Origin: CAVQJU01 sp963729215
Lineage (GTDB): Bacteria > Acidobacteriota > Vicinamibacteria > Vicinamibacterales > CAVVIG01
DNA: 64,000 nt
Direction: 5' to 3'
Assembly (NCBI GenBank): GCA_963729215.1
Contig: CAVSND010000016.1
Span: forward strand, 1-64,000
The translations under genes were made by a program, and so were the position numbers. The notes beneath the pieces are model-generated. The model saw only the letters and a list, made by a program, of their open reading frames with translations, was not told where the DNA came from and made no database searches. Below are positions 20,913-30,322 of this stretch, in pieces. Numbering within the stretch: the stretch's first letter is position 1; every line of letters begins with the position of its first letter.

Positions 20913-23233
20913 CTAGACGCGTGCGGCCTTCAGCCCCGCGAGCACGCGCGCGTTCCTGAACGGCATGCGACGCAGCCGTACGCCCGTCGCGTCGAAGATC
21001 GCGTTGGCGACCGCGGCAATCAGCGGCTTGCAGATCGTTTCGCCTCCCCCATAGTGCGGCAGGTCGGGGCGGTTGGGATTGGGATCGCCGTTCACAAGGA
21101 CGACGTCGATTCGTTCCGGAGCGTCCGCGTGCGTCAGCGTCGGGCTCGAGTTCCAGTCCACGCTCGTCACCTTTTCCGTGTCGAACTGCACCTCTTCGTA
21201 GAGCGCCCGGCTCAGCGAGTGCAGCATGCCGCCTTCGATCGTGCGGCGCAGCGCCTCGGGGTTGATGACCAGACCGCAGTCGTGCGCGCAGACCAGACGC
21301 TTTACCCACACGCGGCCGGTGCTGCGGTTCACTTCGACCTCGGCGATCTGCGCCACAACGGTCTGGCTGCGGTAGGAGTAGGCCATTCCGCGGCCGGTCA
21401 GAATGTTGCCCGTGCCGACCTTTTTCGGTGAGGGCCGTGCGTCCCAGCCGTAGGCTTCGACGGCGGCCTTCACGCACGCGATCGATCGCGCCCGCTTGAA
21501 CCCGCTGTCGTCCGCCGTGCTCGCGGTCAGCAGTTTCATGCGGAATGCGACAGGGTCGGCTTTCGCGGCGTGCGCAAGCTCGTCGATGAACGATTCGGAC
21601 GCGAAGGCCGACTGCGGGCCGTTCGGATCCCGCAGGTTGCCGGTGCGAAGCGGCGTTTCCCACACGAGCGGCAGGCTCACCACCTCGAGCGCCTCGCGGC
21701 GGTGTGGAATCGCGTACATCTCCGCCGGCCCGGCCGCGCTGCCCGCCGCGGGCCGCTCGCGCCGCACTCCCATGAGCTGGGCGATGAGGACCGTGTCAGG
21801 CTCGTTGTAGCCCACGTGGTTGTAGTCGGCGGACTTTGCCAGGTAGTCGAAGGCCACGAGGTTGCCCTCGGCGTCGAGCGCGCCGCGCAGTTTGCACGCA
21901 AAGGCCGGCGCTTTCGTATCCCAGGCCGTCTCCTCGTTCCTCATCCACTGCACGCGCACGGGCCTGCCGATCTCCTTTGCGATATACGCGGCCTCGAACC
22001 CGGCATCGTCGGCGGCGGTGCGGCCGTAGCCCTGCGGGCCTTCCATCCAGACGACGCGGACCTGTTCGCGGGGGATGTTGAGAAAAGTGGCCACGCCGTT
22101 CCGCATGCCGTACGACTTCATGTCGTTGGAGTAAATCGTCAACTGGCCGTTGGAAGGATCCGCGGTCGCGTGCGCCGGACCGAACGCCGTATGCCCCTGG
22201 AACGGGACGTCGTATTCGGCCTCGATGACCGTCCCGCCCTTTGCCGCGCTCTCGAACGCCGCGTCGGGATTCCCGACCACGCGAGGAGGCGCGGTGGACG
22301 TGGGCTTTGCGCTCCGCATGTACTTGAACAGATCGTCCGACGATGGAAACGGCGCCGCTGCGGGCTTTTCCCAGTTCGCCTTGAGCTGTCTCGCGGCCGC
22401 AATCGCCTGTTCCTCGCGCTCGCAGACGACAGCGACGTAATTGCCTTTGCTCACCACCTTGACGAATCCCGGGCAGGCTCGCGAACCGACGATTCGTCGA
22501 TGCTCACGAGCTTCGCGCCCGCGACCGGCGGCTTCACGTTGCGCGCGTGCACCATGCCCGCCGGCTTGACGCCCACGGCCCACTTCTTCGAGCCGTCCAC
22601 CTTGGCGGGAATGTCGTAACGCTGCGGAGACTGGCCGACGTATTTCAGCTCCTGAACCGGCTTGACCTTGGCGATCCCGGTCGTCGCATCGATATTGCTG
22701 CCGGTCAGCGGCACGTGGAACTTCTTGCCGCCGATCAATTCACCGTAGGTCACCTTCTTTGCTGGATCGGCCTTCACCGTGATCACGGCCGAACTGACGG
22801 CCAGCGCGTCCACCGGCACACCGAACCGCGTCGACGCCATCTCGAGCAGCACGCGTCGGGCTTCAGCTGCGACACGACGCATCGGCCAGCCGTCCGTCTG
22901 GATCGCGTCGGAACCGCCGGAGCCGCCCTGATCGACGGTGTTGTCGGTGCTGCCCATGACGCACGTCGTCTTGTCGTAAGCGATGTCGAGCTCGTCGGAC
23001 ATCATCTGGCGGAACGAGGTGCCCGTGCCCTGTCCGCAGTCCGTCTTACCGACGTAGAACGTGGCCGTGTTGTCCTGGTGGATGGCGATCCACGAATCCA
23101 GCTGCAGGTAGTCGGGGTCGGGATAGGGACCCGTGGCCTGCGCGATCAGCGCCAGCGGGTCGGCGATCCGCAGGGCGCCGACACTCACGACCAGGACACC
23201 CGAGGTTTTCAGGAAGTCGCGACGGGAACTCAT
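20913..23233 (-). CDS. Molybdopterin-dependent oxidoreductase large subunit (xanthine dehydrogenase family, IorB-like), one frameshift
   Basis: ATG 23233 begins MSSRRDFLKTSGVLVVSVG with a Tat twin-arginine motif, so export to the periplasm is expected. The N-terminal half has SWIAIHQDNTATFYVGKTDC, QGTGTSFRQMMSDELDIAYD and DNTVDQGGSGGSDAIQTDG, typical of isoquinoline 1-oxidoreductase/aldehyde dehydrogenase beta subunits. After a single frameshift near 22483 it continues FVKVVSKGNYVAVVCEREEQ, EAEYDVPFQGHTAFGP, VWMEGPQGYGRTAADDAGF, RSQTVVAQIAEVEVNRSTGR, VKRLVCAHDCGLVINPEALR and GGGETICKPLIAAVANAIFD. Total is about 770 residues. The single-frame truncation is probably a sequence error. It overlaps the small-subunit stop by four bases. 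Confidence 0.85.
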
Positions 23234-23691
23234 GCAACCCCCTTTGCCACGCGCTTGATCGCGGCCTGGACCCGGTAGTACGTCATGCAGCGGCAGAGCG
23301 TGCGCGCCATCCCCTCGCGGATTTGCGCGTCGGTCGGATGCGGATTCTTGTCGAGCAGCGCCTTGGCGGTCATGATCTGCCCGTTCTGGCAGAAACCGCA
23401 CTGCGGCACCTGTTCGTCAATCCACGCCTGCTGCAGAGGATGGAGCTTGCCGCCTGTCGCGAGGCCTTCGAGCGTGGTCACCTCGCCCTTCACGGCTGAC
23501 GTCTGGGTGATGCACGACCGCGTCGCGACACCGTTGACGATCACGGTGCACGCGCCGCATTGCCCGAGGCCGCAGCCGAACTTCGGACCCTCCAGGCCAA
23601 GATCGTTGCGAAGGACGTACAGCAGCGGCGTCAACGGCTCGACGTCCACCGTATGGACGGCGCCGTTGACCTTCAATGTGATGGTGCTCAT
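23230..23691 (-). CDS. [2Fe-2S] small subunit of molybdenum oxidoreductase (IorA-like)
   Basis: A 153-residue protein starting MSTITLKVNGAVHTVDVEPL. The N-terminal plant-type ferredoxin domain has FGCGLGQCGACTVIVNG. The C-terminal helical domain has QCGFCQNGQIMTAKALL and MARTLCRCMTYYRVQAAI, so all eight cysteines for two 2Fe-2S clusters are present. It passes electrons from the molybdenum subunit, with which it overlaps by ATGA. No FAD-binding medium subunit lies nearby, which fits the two-subunit isoquinoline-oxidoreductase type that uses cytochrome or membrane acceptors. The real substrate is unknown. Confidence 0.9.
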   Translation of the reverse strand: MSTITLKVNGAVHTVDVEPLTPLLYVLRNDLGLEGPKFGCGLGQCGACTVIVNGVATRSCITQTSAVKGEVTTLEGLATGGKLHPLQQAWIDEQVPQCGFCQNGQIMTAKALLDKNPHPTDAQIREGMARTLCRCMTYYRVQAAIKRVAKGVA

Positions 23692-23789
23692 CTGTGATGC
23701 TCCCCGAGACTGCCACGCGACGGCAGACGTATGACTATCGCGCGAAGCCGGCCCGGAATCAAGGCGGGTCCCGGGGAGCCGGACGAGCC

Positions 23790-24641
23790 TCATTTCTTGA
23801 TGATCACGGCCTCCGCGTACTCACTCGGGATCACCACGGTTCCGTCACCGCTGGTGTTGAAGTCGTGAATCAGATTGAGCAGGTCCTTCTCGAGGCGCGC
23901 CTGTCCCTCCGCGGGAAGGCCTGCAAACGCCTTGTGCACCGGGCCGTACCAGGTGCGGAACACATCGATCCAGTGCTCCGGTGACTTGTACCGGAACACG
24001 AAATCCCGATGCGTGGTCTGGACGGCCGACGCCGAGGCAGCAAACAACTGATCCAGGTACTCCTCGAGTCCCCAGCGCGACGGAGGCGTCAGCGCGGGAG
24101 GCGGCGGCACGTGCCGCCCGACCACGGCAAACAAGCGGCCGATAAAGCCGCGCGGCGTCCAGTTCGCGAGGCCGATGCGCCCTCCGGCGCGGCACACGCG
24201 CAGCATCTCGTTCGCCGCGAGCGCGTGGTTGGGCGTGAACATGACGCCGAACGACGACAGCACCACATCGAACGACTCGTTCGCGAACGGCAGCCGCTCG
24301 GCGTCGGCTTCCTGGAAGCGGATCGAGAAACGATCGGCCTCCGCGCGGCGGCGTCCGTCCTCCAGCAGGGAGGGGACGTAGTCCGTCGACGTGACATCGC
24401 ACCACCGCCGGGCCGCTGCCAGCGAGCAGTTGCCGTTGCCGGCGGCAACGTCCAGCACGGTCGATCCCGCGCGGAGGTCCACCGCCTCGCACAGTGATTC
24501 GCCGACGATATTCAGGGTTCTGCCGATGATGCCGTAGTCGCCGGACGACCAGGTGGCGCACTGCCTGGCTTTGATGGCGTCCAATTCAGCGGTTGACGCC
24601 CCAACCGGCTGTTCCGTCGAGGTCTCGATAATCTTCGTCAT
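23790..24641 (-). CDS. Class I SAM-dependent methyltransferase (UbiE/Methyltransf_11-like)
   Basis: ATG 24641 has a good Shine-Dalgarno (GGAGAGACGG). The 283-residue protein has RQCATWSSGDYGIIGRTLNI, motif I GSTVLDVAAGNGNCSLAAAR, TSTDYVPSLLEDGRRRAEAD, FQEADAERLPFANESFDVVL, SSFGVMFTPNHALAANEMLR and RAGGRIGLANWTPRGFIGRL. These are typical of small-molecule or quinone-type methyltransferases. It is divergent from an AraC regulator 173 bp away, which is a plausible controller. The substrate is unknown. Confidence 0.85.
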   Translation of the reverse strand: MTKIIETSTEQPVGASTAELDAIKARQCATWSSGDYGIIGRTLNIVGESLCEAVDLRAGSTVLDVAAGNGNCSLAAARRWCDVTSTDYVPSLLEDGRRRAEADRFSIRFQEADAERLPFANESFDVVLSSFGVMFTPNHALAANEMLRVCRAGGRIGLANWTPRGFIGRLFAVVGRHVPPPPALTPPSRWGLEEYLDQLFAASASAVQTTHRDFVFRYKSPEHWIDVFRTWYGPVHKAFAGLPAEGQARLEKDLLNLIHDFNTSGDGTVVIPSEYAEAVIIKK

Positions 24642-24814
24642 CTCCGTCTCTCCTAGTAAGATCGCGGTTCCGTTTTCGATCTGCTGGCGAGTGTAGCGGG
24701 CAGGGACGAAGACCCGAATGACCGGACGTCCGCGTGACGTTGCCAATCGTCCGGATCACGCCGGCAGACGCCGGGTCATTCGCCGGTCATGCGTGATCGT
24801 CCACGAGGGATGCC

Positions 24815-25786
24815 ATGGATGCGTTGTCGGATGTGCTGCGTGCGGTGCGCCTGTCGGGCGCTATCTTCTTCGACGTACACGCGTCGGAGCCGTGGGTGGC
24901 CGAAACACCGCCGGGAGCGGCGATCGTGGCTCAGATGTTTCCAGGCGCCGGGCACCTCGTGTCCTACCACGTCATCACACGCGGCCACTGCTGGGCGACC
25001 GTGATCGGCGGCGACTCGCCCATCCACCTCTCGGCCGGCGACATCGTCGTCTTCCCGCAAGGCGATGCGCATGCGATGTCCAGCACGCCCGGCATGCGCA
25101 AACCTCCGGATCTCGCCCTCTATCGTCATCCAAAGGATGGCCAGTTGCCGTTCACCATGTCGGTGGGCGACAACAGAGACGACGCGACGAGGTTCGTCTG
25201 CGGGTTTCTGGGATGCGACGCCGGGCCGTTCAACCCGCTGCTGGCGGCCCTGCCGCCGGTCATTCGAGTCAGCGACGGCGCAGGCGGGGCCATCGACGCG
25301 TTCGTCCAGTTCGCCGTCGCCGAATCAAAAGACCCGCGCCCGGGCGGCGAAGCGGTGCTCGGCCGCCTGAGCGAGTTGATGTTCGTGGACGTCGTGCGGC
25401 GGTATCTCGAGACGCTGCCGGCAGACCGCACGGGCTGGCTCGCGGGCCTGCGCGAACCGTTTGTCGGCCGCGCGCTCACGGCGTTGCACCGGGATCCGGC
25501 GCGCAGCTGGACGCTCGAGTCGCTGGCGCACGAGGTCGGCCTTTCCCGGTCCGCGCTGGCCGAGCGCTTTGCGCAGTTGGTGGGGCAGCCGCCGATGCAG
25601 TACCTGGCCAACTGGCGGATGCAGCTCGCTGCGAACTATCTCCTGAGCAGCACGGATAGCGTGGCGGCGATCGCCGATCGCGTGGGATACGAGTCGGAAG
25701 CCGCGTTCAGCCGGGCGTTCAAGAAATCCGTGGGTGCGCCGCCGAGCCAGTGGCGAAAACGCCGCGGCGACACGGGGAAGGCCTAG
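24815..25786 (+). CDS. AraC family transcriptional regulator with N-terminal cupin
   Basis: ATG 24815, preceded by GAGGG, gives 323 residues. The N-terminal cupin-type sensor has VIGGDSPIHLSAGDIVVFPQ and GDAHAMSS. The C-terminal double helix-turn-helix has SWTLESLAHEVGLSRSALAE and DSVAAIADRVGYESEAAFSR, ending FKKSVGAPPSQWRKRRGD, the classic AraC signature. It faces away from the methyltransferase and the molybdenum oxidoreductase, so it may regulate either. Its stop lies one base from the convergent DNA methylase stop. Confidence 0.9.
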   Translation: MDALSDVLRAVRLSGAIFFDVHASEPWVAETPPGAAIVAQMFPGAGHLVSYHVITRGHCWATVIGGDSPIHLSAGDIVVFPQGDAHAMSSTPGMRKPPDLALYRHPKDGQLPFTMSVGDNRDDATRFVCGFLGCDAGPFNPLLAALPPVIRVSDGAGGAIDAFVQFAVAESKDPRPGGEAVLGRLSELMFVDVVRRYLETLPADRTGWLAGLREPFVGRALTALHRDPARSWTLESLAHEVGLSRSALAERFAQLVGQPPMQYLANWRMQLAANYLLSSTDSVAAIADRVGYESEAAFSRAFKKSVGAPPSQWRKRRGDTGKA

Positions 25787-25787
25787 C

Positions 25788-26585
25788 TCAGATATTGCGC
25801 GTCGCCAGGATCTCGCGCGCGGGCGTTCTGTCGCCCGTCCGGCTGATGCGCCGCGGCGCCTTCAAGAATCGCACTTCGTATCCCAATTGCCGATACAGTT
25901 GTTCGATACGGTTCGTGGCTTGATTCACGAGCACCACCGGCCCGCGATGCCGTGCGAGGCACTCGGCAGTCCGTTGCTGGTCGTCCCACGTAAAACGATC
26001 CTTCGCGTAGTGCGTGAATTCGACGTCGTACGGGGGATCGGCGTACACGAAGTCTTGCGGTTCCAGGGGAACGGCCTCCACGTCGCCGCTCGTGAACGCC
26101 CATTCGGCGAAGACATCGCGGTAAGGCGTGAAGTCACGCGTGTAGGCAATGCGCGTGTACTGGCCAAACGGGACGTTGAATTCGCCGGATTGATTGAACC
26201 GGCACAACCCGTTGTATCCCGTCCGGTTGAGGAAATAGAAAAGCGCCGCGGCCTCGCGGTCAGCGCCGGCGCCCGCCGCCAGCAGGCCGTTGAAACGACC
26301 TCGATGCTGATAGAAGAGCCGCTCGTCGTTCTCCATCGGGAGATCGACGCGAAGGCCTTCCTGAAGCTGGCGGTAGAAGTTGATGAGGTGCGGGTTCGCG
26401 TCGTTCAGCAGCGCGCGCGCGGGCATGAGGCCGAGCGTCACCGCGAGGCCGCCGCAGAAGGGCTCGACGAGCCGGCGGCGCACATGCGGCGCCCAGATCG
26501 GTCGAAGGTACGGCACCTGCCATCGCTTGCCGCCCGCCCACTTGAGAGGCGGGCGGAGCGTCACCGTCCGCTCCGCCGTCCGCAC
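25788..26585 (-). CDS. DNA adenine methylase, D12 class (Dam-like)
   Basis: Transfers methyl from SAM to adenine N6 in DNA. The 265-residue protein (GTG start 26585) has the D12 motifs: PPLKWAGGKRWQVPYLRPIW (SAM site), RLVEPFCGGLAVTLGL, ALLNDANPHLINFYRQLQEG, FYFLNRTGYNGLCRFNQSGE, FVYADPPYDVEFTHYA (catalytic DPPY) and VVLVNQATNRIEQLYRQLGY. No restriction endonuclease lies next to it, so it looks like an orphan methylase; the target is not known, GATC being usual for the class. It follows the preceding exported-protein gene by 29 bp on the same strand. Confidence 0.9.
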   Translation of the reverse strand: MRTAERTVTLRPPLKWAGGKRWQVPYLRPIWAPHVRRRLVEPFCGGLAVTLGLMPARALLNDANPHLINFYRQLQEGLRVDLPMENDERLFYQHRGRFNGLLAAGAGADREAAALFYFLNRTGYNGLCRFNQSGEFNVPFGQYTRIAYTRDFTPYRDVFAEWAFTSGDVEAVPLEPQDFVYADPPYDVEFTHYAKDRFTWDDQQRTAECLARHRGPVVLVNQATNRIEQLYRQLGYEVRFLKAPRRISRTGDRTPAREILATRNI

Positions 26586-26614
26586 GCGCGTTGCCGGCTG
26601 ATGGAAAGCGTTCG

Positions 26615-27177
26615 CTACTTCTTGGGTGCGTCGAATCCGATGAGCAGGGCTTCGGTCCAGGTGATGTCCACCTTGTCGCCAACCTTGACCTTCGACAGCG
26701 CGTCCTTGTCCTCAACCTTCGAGCTGTACGCCCAGCCGTTGGGTCCCTTGAACGAGATCGACGGCACTTTCATGTCGATGGCAGATATCTCGGCCGTGAT
26801 CGTGCGCTGCTTGGCCGCCGTCCGCCAGGTTTCGACGATGTGCTTCGGGTCAGAGCCGCCTCGGCGGAGTCCTTCGGGGCACTTCCCGCCTTCTGCACAT
26901 TGAGAACCAGGTTTTCGTAGTAGGTCGCTGTGAGCTTGTCGCCCACTTTGATGGAATCGAAGCGCTGAACACTCGCCGGCACGTCGATCGTGACGTAATT
27001 GCCCTTCGGACCTTTGAGCGTCACGGTCCGATTGCCGTGGTCGATTGCCTCGACACTCGCGGTGATCGTGGACTGTTCGCCCGTGACCGTTTTCGTCTGC
27101 GCGGCGAGCGGCGCGAGCGTGCCAAGGACCACCGCAGCGGCCGCTGCCAGCCCCAATATCTTCCCCAGGCCTTTCAT
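26615..27177 (-). CDS. Exported protein with two similar beta-rich domains, one frameshift
   Basis: ATG 27177 has GGAGG upstream. The signal peptide is KGLGKILGLAAAAAVVLGTL with a cleavage-like APLAAQ. The first domain reads STITASVEAIDHGNRTVTLK and FDSIKVGDKLTATYYENLVL. After a frameshift near 26855 a second domain reads TITAEISAIDMKVPSISFKG and LSKVKVGDKVDITWTEALLI, clearly parallel to the first. Each repeat has the form ITAxVxAID...KVGDKxxxT. About 187 residues in the corrected reading. I do not recognise a named family beyond a resemblance to small OB-like periplasmic domains. Function unknown. Confidence 0.6.
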
Positions 27178-27312
27178 AGCAACCTCCAGGTGACGTCTGC
27201 GGGTTCACGGGAACAGCGCGCAGCAATACAGCCGAGCCCTACACCCGCAACAACGCGACAGTGTAACACCTTGGCGCGACGACGAGCGCCGGTCGCCTGA
27301 AGGCGCCGCCTG

Positions 27313-27774
27313 CTACTTCTGAGGGTTGTCCGCCGGATTGACGTACGTCATCGCGAACGGACCCATCGCGCTCACCGACACCGTGGTGGCAACTTTGGCC
27401 ATCGCGAAATGATGCATCTCCGCCGGGACGGTCCCCTTCTCCCCGACCTTCATCGCCTTCGTTTTCGCGGCGTCGAACGTATCGCCCATCCCGACCAGAA
27501 AGGTGCCCTTCTTGACCTGCACGACTTCGTCGGTCGGATGGAAGTGCGGCGGGATCTTGTAACCAGCCGGCATCGACAGCTGAATGACGAACTGCGCGGC
27601 CTTGCTCGGGTCGCCGCTCACGACAGCCATGCGCGCGCCTTTCGGAAACACCGCCGGTGCAGGTCCCCACTTCAGCGTGGACGACTTGCTTTTCGACTTG
27701 GCCGCAGCGGCCGTCTGCGCAAACGGGAGCGACATACCCAGCGCGAGCACGACGACGAAGATTGCACGACGCAT
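27313..27774 (-). CDS. Exported cupin-domain protein
   Basis: A 153-residue protein with a strong GGAGG ribosome site before ATG 27774. The signal peptide is MRRAIFVVVLALGMSLPFAQ ending AAA. The cupin core has QLSMPAGYKIPPHFHPTDEV (the H-x-H-x-E metal motif reads HFHPTDEV), KKGTFLVGMGD and GTVPAEMHHFAMAK. This arrangement is like small periplasmic cupins of unknown substrate. A putative basic spacer KSKSKSS follows the signal peptide. It is divergent from the LigD-type polymerase gene. Confidence 0.75.
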   Translation of the reverse strand: MRRAIFVVVLALGMSLPFAQTAAAAKSKSKSSTLKWGPAPAVFPKGARMAVVSGDPSKAAQFVIQLSMPAGYKIPPHFHPTDEVVQVKKGTFLVGMGDTFDAAKTKAMKVGEKGTVPAEMHHFAMAKVATTVSVSAMGPFAMTYVNPADNPQK

Positions 27775-27898
27775 ACGTTCCTCCTTCTCTTTCGTTGACG
27801 ATTAACCTGATATTTACGAATAACTTACGCGGTTCAACGGCCCGGAAAAACGCGGCATTGTACCAAGGCCGCCGCCAGGGCAGGAAAATCGTTTCCGT

Positions 27899-27904
27899 TA
27901 TAGT
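27899..27904 (+). promoter_or_regulatory. -10 box six bases before the LigD-type polymerase start
   Basis: TATAGT followed by six bases and then the ATG at 27911. No ribosome-binding sequence fits in the gap, so a leaderless transcript is likely. No good -35 match is seen. Confidence 0.45.
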
Positions 27905-27910
27905 CGGTCG

Positions 27911-29231
27911 ATGCCGCCGCCCGGCGCGAACGCGGAAGTCCTGACGGTCGCGGGACGCGAGGTCATCGTCTCGAATCCCGGCAAGGTGCTCTTTCCGCGC
28001 GCGGGTCACACCAAATTGGATCTGGTCCGCTATTACCTTTCGGTATCCGAGGGCGCGCTTCGCGCGGCCGGCGGCCGGCCCAACGTCCTCGTCCGCTACC
28101 CGAACGGCACGGATGGAGAGTTCTTCTTTCAGAAGCGTGCGCCGTCATCGCGCCCCTCCTGGATTGATGTGGTGACGCTGCGCTTTCCGTCCGGCCGCAC
28201 CGCGGAAGAAGTCGTCCCCCGCGATGCGGCGGCGCTCGCGTGGATGGCCAATCTCGCGTGCCTCGAGCTGCATCCGCACCCCGTGCGCGCCGACGACGTG
28301 GATCATCCCGACGAACTTCGCGTCGACCTCGATCCGGTACCGGGTGTGGAGTGGCCTCAGATCCGTCAGGTCGCGTCGCATTGTCCGCGCGACACTGGAT
28401 GACGTGGGCCTGGTCGGCTGGCCGAAGACGTCAGGCTCGCGGGGGATGCACATCTATGTGCGCATCGATCGGCGCTGGGCGTTCGACGAGGTCCGCCGGG
28501 CGGCGCTCGCCCTGGCGCGCGAAGTCGAACGGCGCGCGCCCGATCTGGCGACGAGCAAGTGGTGGAAGGAAGAGCGCCACGGCGTCTTCCTCGATTACAA
28601 CCAGAACGCGAAGGATCGGACGATCGCGGCCGCGTACTCGGTGAGGCCTACGGCCGACGCGCGCGTGTCCGCGCCTCTCGCGTGGGACGAGATCGACACG
28701 TGCGAACCCGGCGACTTCACGCTGAAGACGATGCCGTCGCGTGTGAAGGCGGTGGGCGATCGTCATGCCGACATGGATCGGCAGCCAGGTTCGCTCGAAC
28801 GGCTCCTGGAACTCTCGACGCGGCAGGAGGCGGAAGGCCAGGGCGATGCTCCGTGGCCTCCTCACTATCGCAAACAGCCGGGCGAGGAGCCGCGCGTCGC
28901 CCCTTCTCGCCGCCGTACGCCCACTCGCCCGCTCATCGAAATCGGACGCTCGCGCAAGAAGAGCGAGGCGCTGGCCGGGCTGGAGCGGTGGAAAACGCGC
29001 CACCCGCAGGCGGCCGCCCACCTCGAGGCGGCGGATGTCCTGGTGGATGCGATGCGCGGCCGCTTTCAGACGTGGACGCGCGTGCGCGTCAATCTCCAAC
29101 GTGTCCCCGAGGAGCTCAGACCACAGCAGGAAGCGCTGGATCCCGACGAGAACATGGAGGACGACTGGAAGGGCGTCAGCCGCGGCGAGATCCCGCACCG
29201 AACACGCGCGCGAGCTCGAAAGGCGCGGTGA
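27911..29231 (+). CDS. LigD-type DNA polymerase/primase (archaeo-eukaryotic primase fold), one frameshift
   Basis: Fills gaps and adds nucleotides at DNA ends in bacterial end joining. The N-terminal part has EVIVSNPGKVLFPRAGHTKL, RYPNGTDGEFFFQKRAPSSR, WMANLACLELHPHPVRADDV and the metal-binding ELRVDLDPVPGVEW. After a single frameshift near 28375 it continues LDDVGLVGWPKTSGSRGMHI, SKWWKEERHGVFLDYNQNAK, DRTIAAAYSVRPTADARVSA and EIDTCEPGDFTLKTMPSRVK. The D-x-D and distal H residues are present. About 440 residues; the last part (after LLELSTRQEAEGQ) is a basic tail unlike the minimal domain. No ligase or phosphoesterase domain is fused. It converges on the ligase gene with a 56-bp overlap. Confidence 0.85.
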
Positions 29232-30273
29232 CCTCCAGCTGGTCGTAGCCGCAGTCGCTCGGCGGCTTGTCGGGACGCCAGCGCTGAAAAATCGCCGCGT
29301 GGCGGAATCGATCGCCCTGCATGTGGTCGTACTTCACCTCGCACACACGTTCGATCCTGAGCGGTTCCCACGACAGGTCCTTGCCCGCGCTCCAGCGGCT
29401 CTGGCCGCCGGGCATGCGCGTCGCCGGTTCTCCACCGCCCGCGTCCGCCCACTCGCGCCAGGGATGATTGTCCAATGCGTGGTCGCGCAGCGGTCCGAGC
29501 TCGGACGCGAGCTGCCGGCGCGCGGCCATCGTGAACGAGGACGTCACGCCGACGTGGTGCAGCCGCTGCCGATTGTCGTAAAGACCCAGCAGGAGCGACC
29601 CCACCAGCTCGTTCCCGCCGTTCTTGTGCCACCGGAATCCCGCGACCACGCAGTCTGCGGTGCGCGCGTGCTTCACCTTGATCATCGCGCGCTTGCCGGG
29701 CTGGTACGTGCCGGTCACCGGTTTGGCGATCACGCCGTCGAGCCCGGCGCCCTCGAACCGCGACAGCCATTCAGCGGCCACCTGCGCGTCGCGCGTCATG
29801 GGAGTCAGGTGAATCGGCGGCGCGACGCCGGCGAGCAGCTGTTCGAGGCGCGCACGGCGGTCGATCTGCAGCACATCGCGCAGGTCCCGTCCCTCCGCGG
29901 CGAGGAGATCGAAGGCCACGAACGCGGCCGGCGTTTCCTTCGCAAGCCTGGCGGCCCGCGACGCGGCTGGATGAAGCCGCATCTGAAGGGCGTCGAAGTC
30001 GAGACCCCGGGCAGTCGCGATGACGATCTCGCCGTCGACCACGCAGCCGTCCGGCAGGCGATCGACGAACACTTCGTGCAGTTCGGGGAAGTACCGATCG
30101 AGCGGCCGGCAATCGCGGCTCTGGATGAACACGTCGCCGCCGCCGCGAAAGACGATCGCGCGAAACCCATCCCACTTCGGCTCATACAGAAAGTCGCCGC
30201 TGGGGACGTCGGTCGAGAGCTTCGCGAGCATCGGCTCGACGGGCGGCGCAATCGGGAACGCGGGACCAGCCAT
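29176..30273 (-). CDS. ATP-dependent DNA ligase (LigC/LigD ligase-domain type)
   Basis: Seals nicks in DNA with ATP. The 365-residue protein starts MAGPAFPIAPPVEPMLAKLS and has motif I FLYEPKWDGFRAIVF with the adenylated lysine, DGEIVIATARGLDFDALQMR (motif III region), DGVIAKPVTGTYQPGKRAMI (motif IV) and IKVKHARTADCVVAG (motif V). The C-terminal OB domain carries VCEVKYDHMQGDRFRHAAIF and RPDKPPSDC. The start is supported by a -10-like TACGCT six bases upstream. Neighbours are a LigD-type polymerase and a 5'-3' exonuclease. Confidence 0.9.
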   Translation of the reverse strand: MAGPAFPIAPPVEPMLAKLSTDVPSGDFLYEPKWDGFRAIVFRGGGDVFIQSRDCRPLDRYFPELHEVFVDRLPDGCVVDGEIVIATARGLDFDALQMRLHPAASRAARLAKETPAAFVAFDLLAAEGRDLRDVLQIDRRARLEQLLAGVAPPIHLTPMTRDAQVAAEWLSRFEGAGLDGVIAKPVTGTYQPGKRAMIKVKHARTADCVVAGFRWHKNGGNELVGSLLLGLYDNRQRLHHVGVTSSFTMAARRQLASELGPLRDHALDNHPWREWADAGGGEPATRMPGGQSRWSAGKDLSWEPLRIERVCEVKYDHMQGDRFRHAAIFQRWRPDKPPSDCGYDQLEVTAPFELARVFGAGSRRG

Positions 30274-30279
30274 GCTTAC

Positions 30280-30305
30280 AGCGTAGCGCGGCAGCCCGAT
30301 ATACT
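30280..30305. promoter_or_regulatory. Divergent promoter pair between the ligase and the exonuclease
   Basis: On the minus strand TACGCT (30285-30280) lies six bases before the ligase ATG. On the plus strand TATACT (30300-30305) lies 17 bases before the exonuclease GTG, with CGGAG as a ribosome site. The 49-bp gap would thus drive both repair genes, one leaderless and one with a leader. Confidence 0.4.
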
Positions 30306-30322
30306 GCGACCGGAGACTGCGC

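Noticed and set aside
25788..26585. Restriction-modification system around the Dam-like methylase
   Set aside because: Neither neighbour resembles an endonuclease; one is an AraC regulator and the other an exported protein.
27280..27315. CGCCTGAAGGCGCC near the cupin stop as a REP copy
   Set aside because: Only a 5-bp stem and no GTAGC ends; probably a simple terminator-like or chance palindrome.
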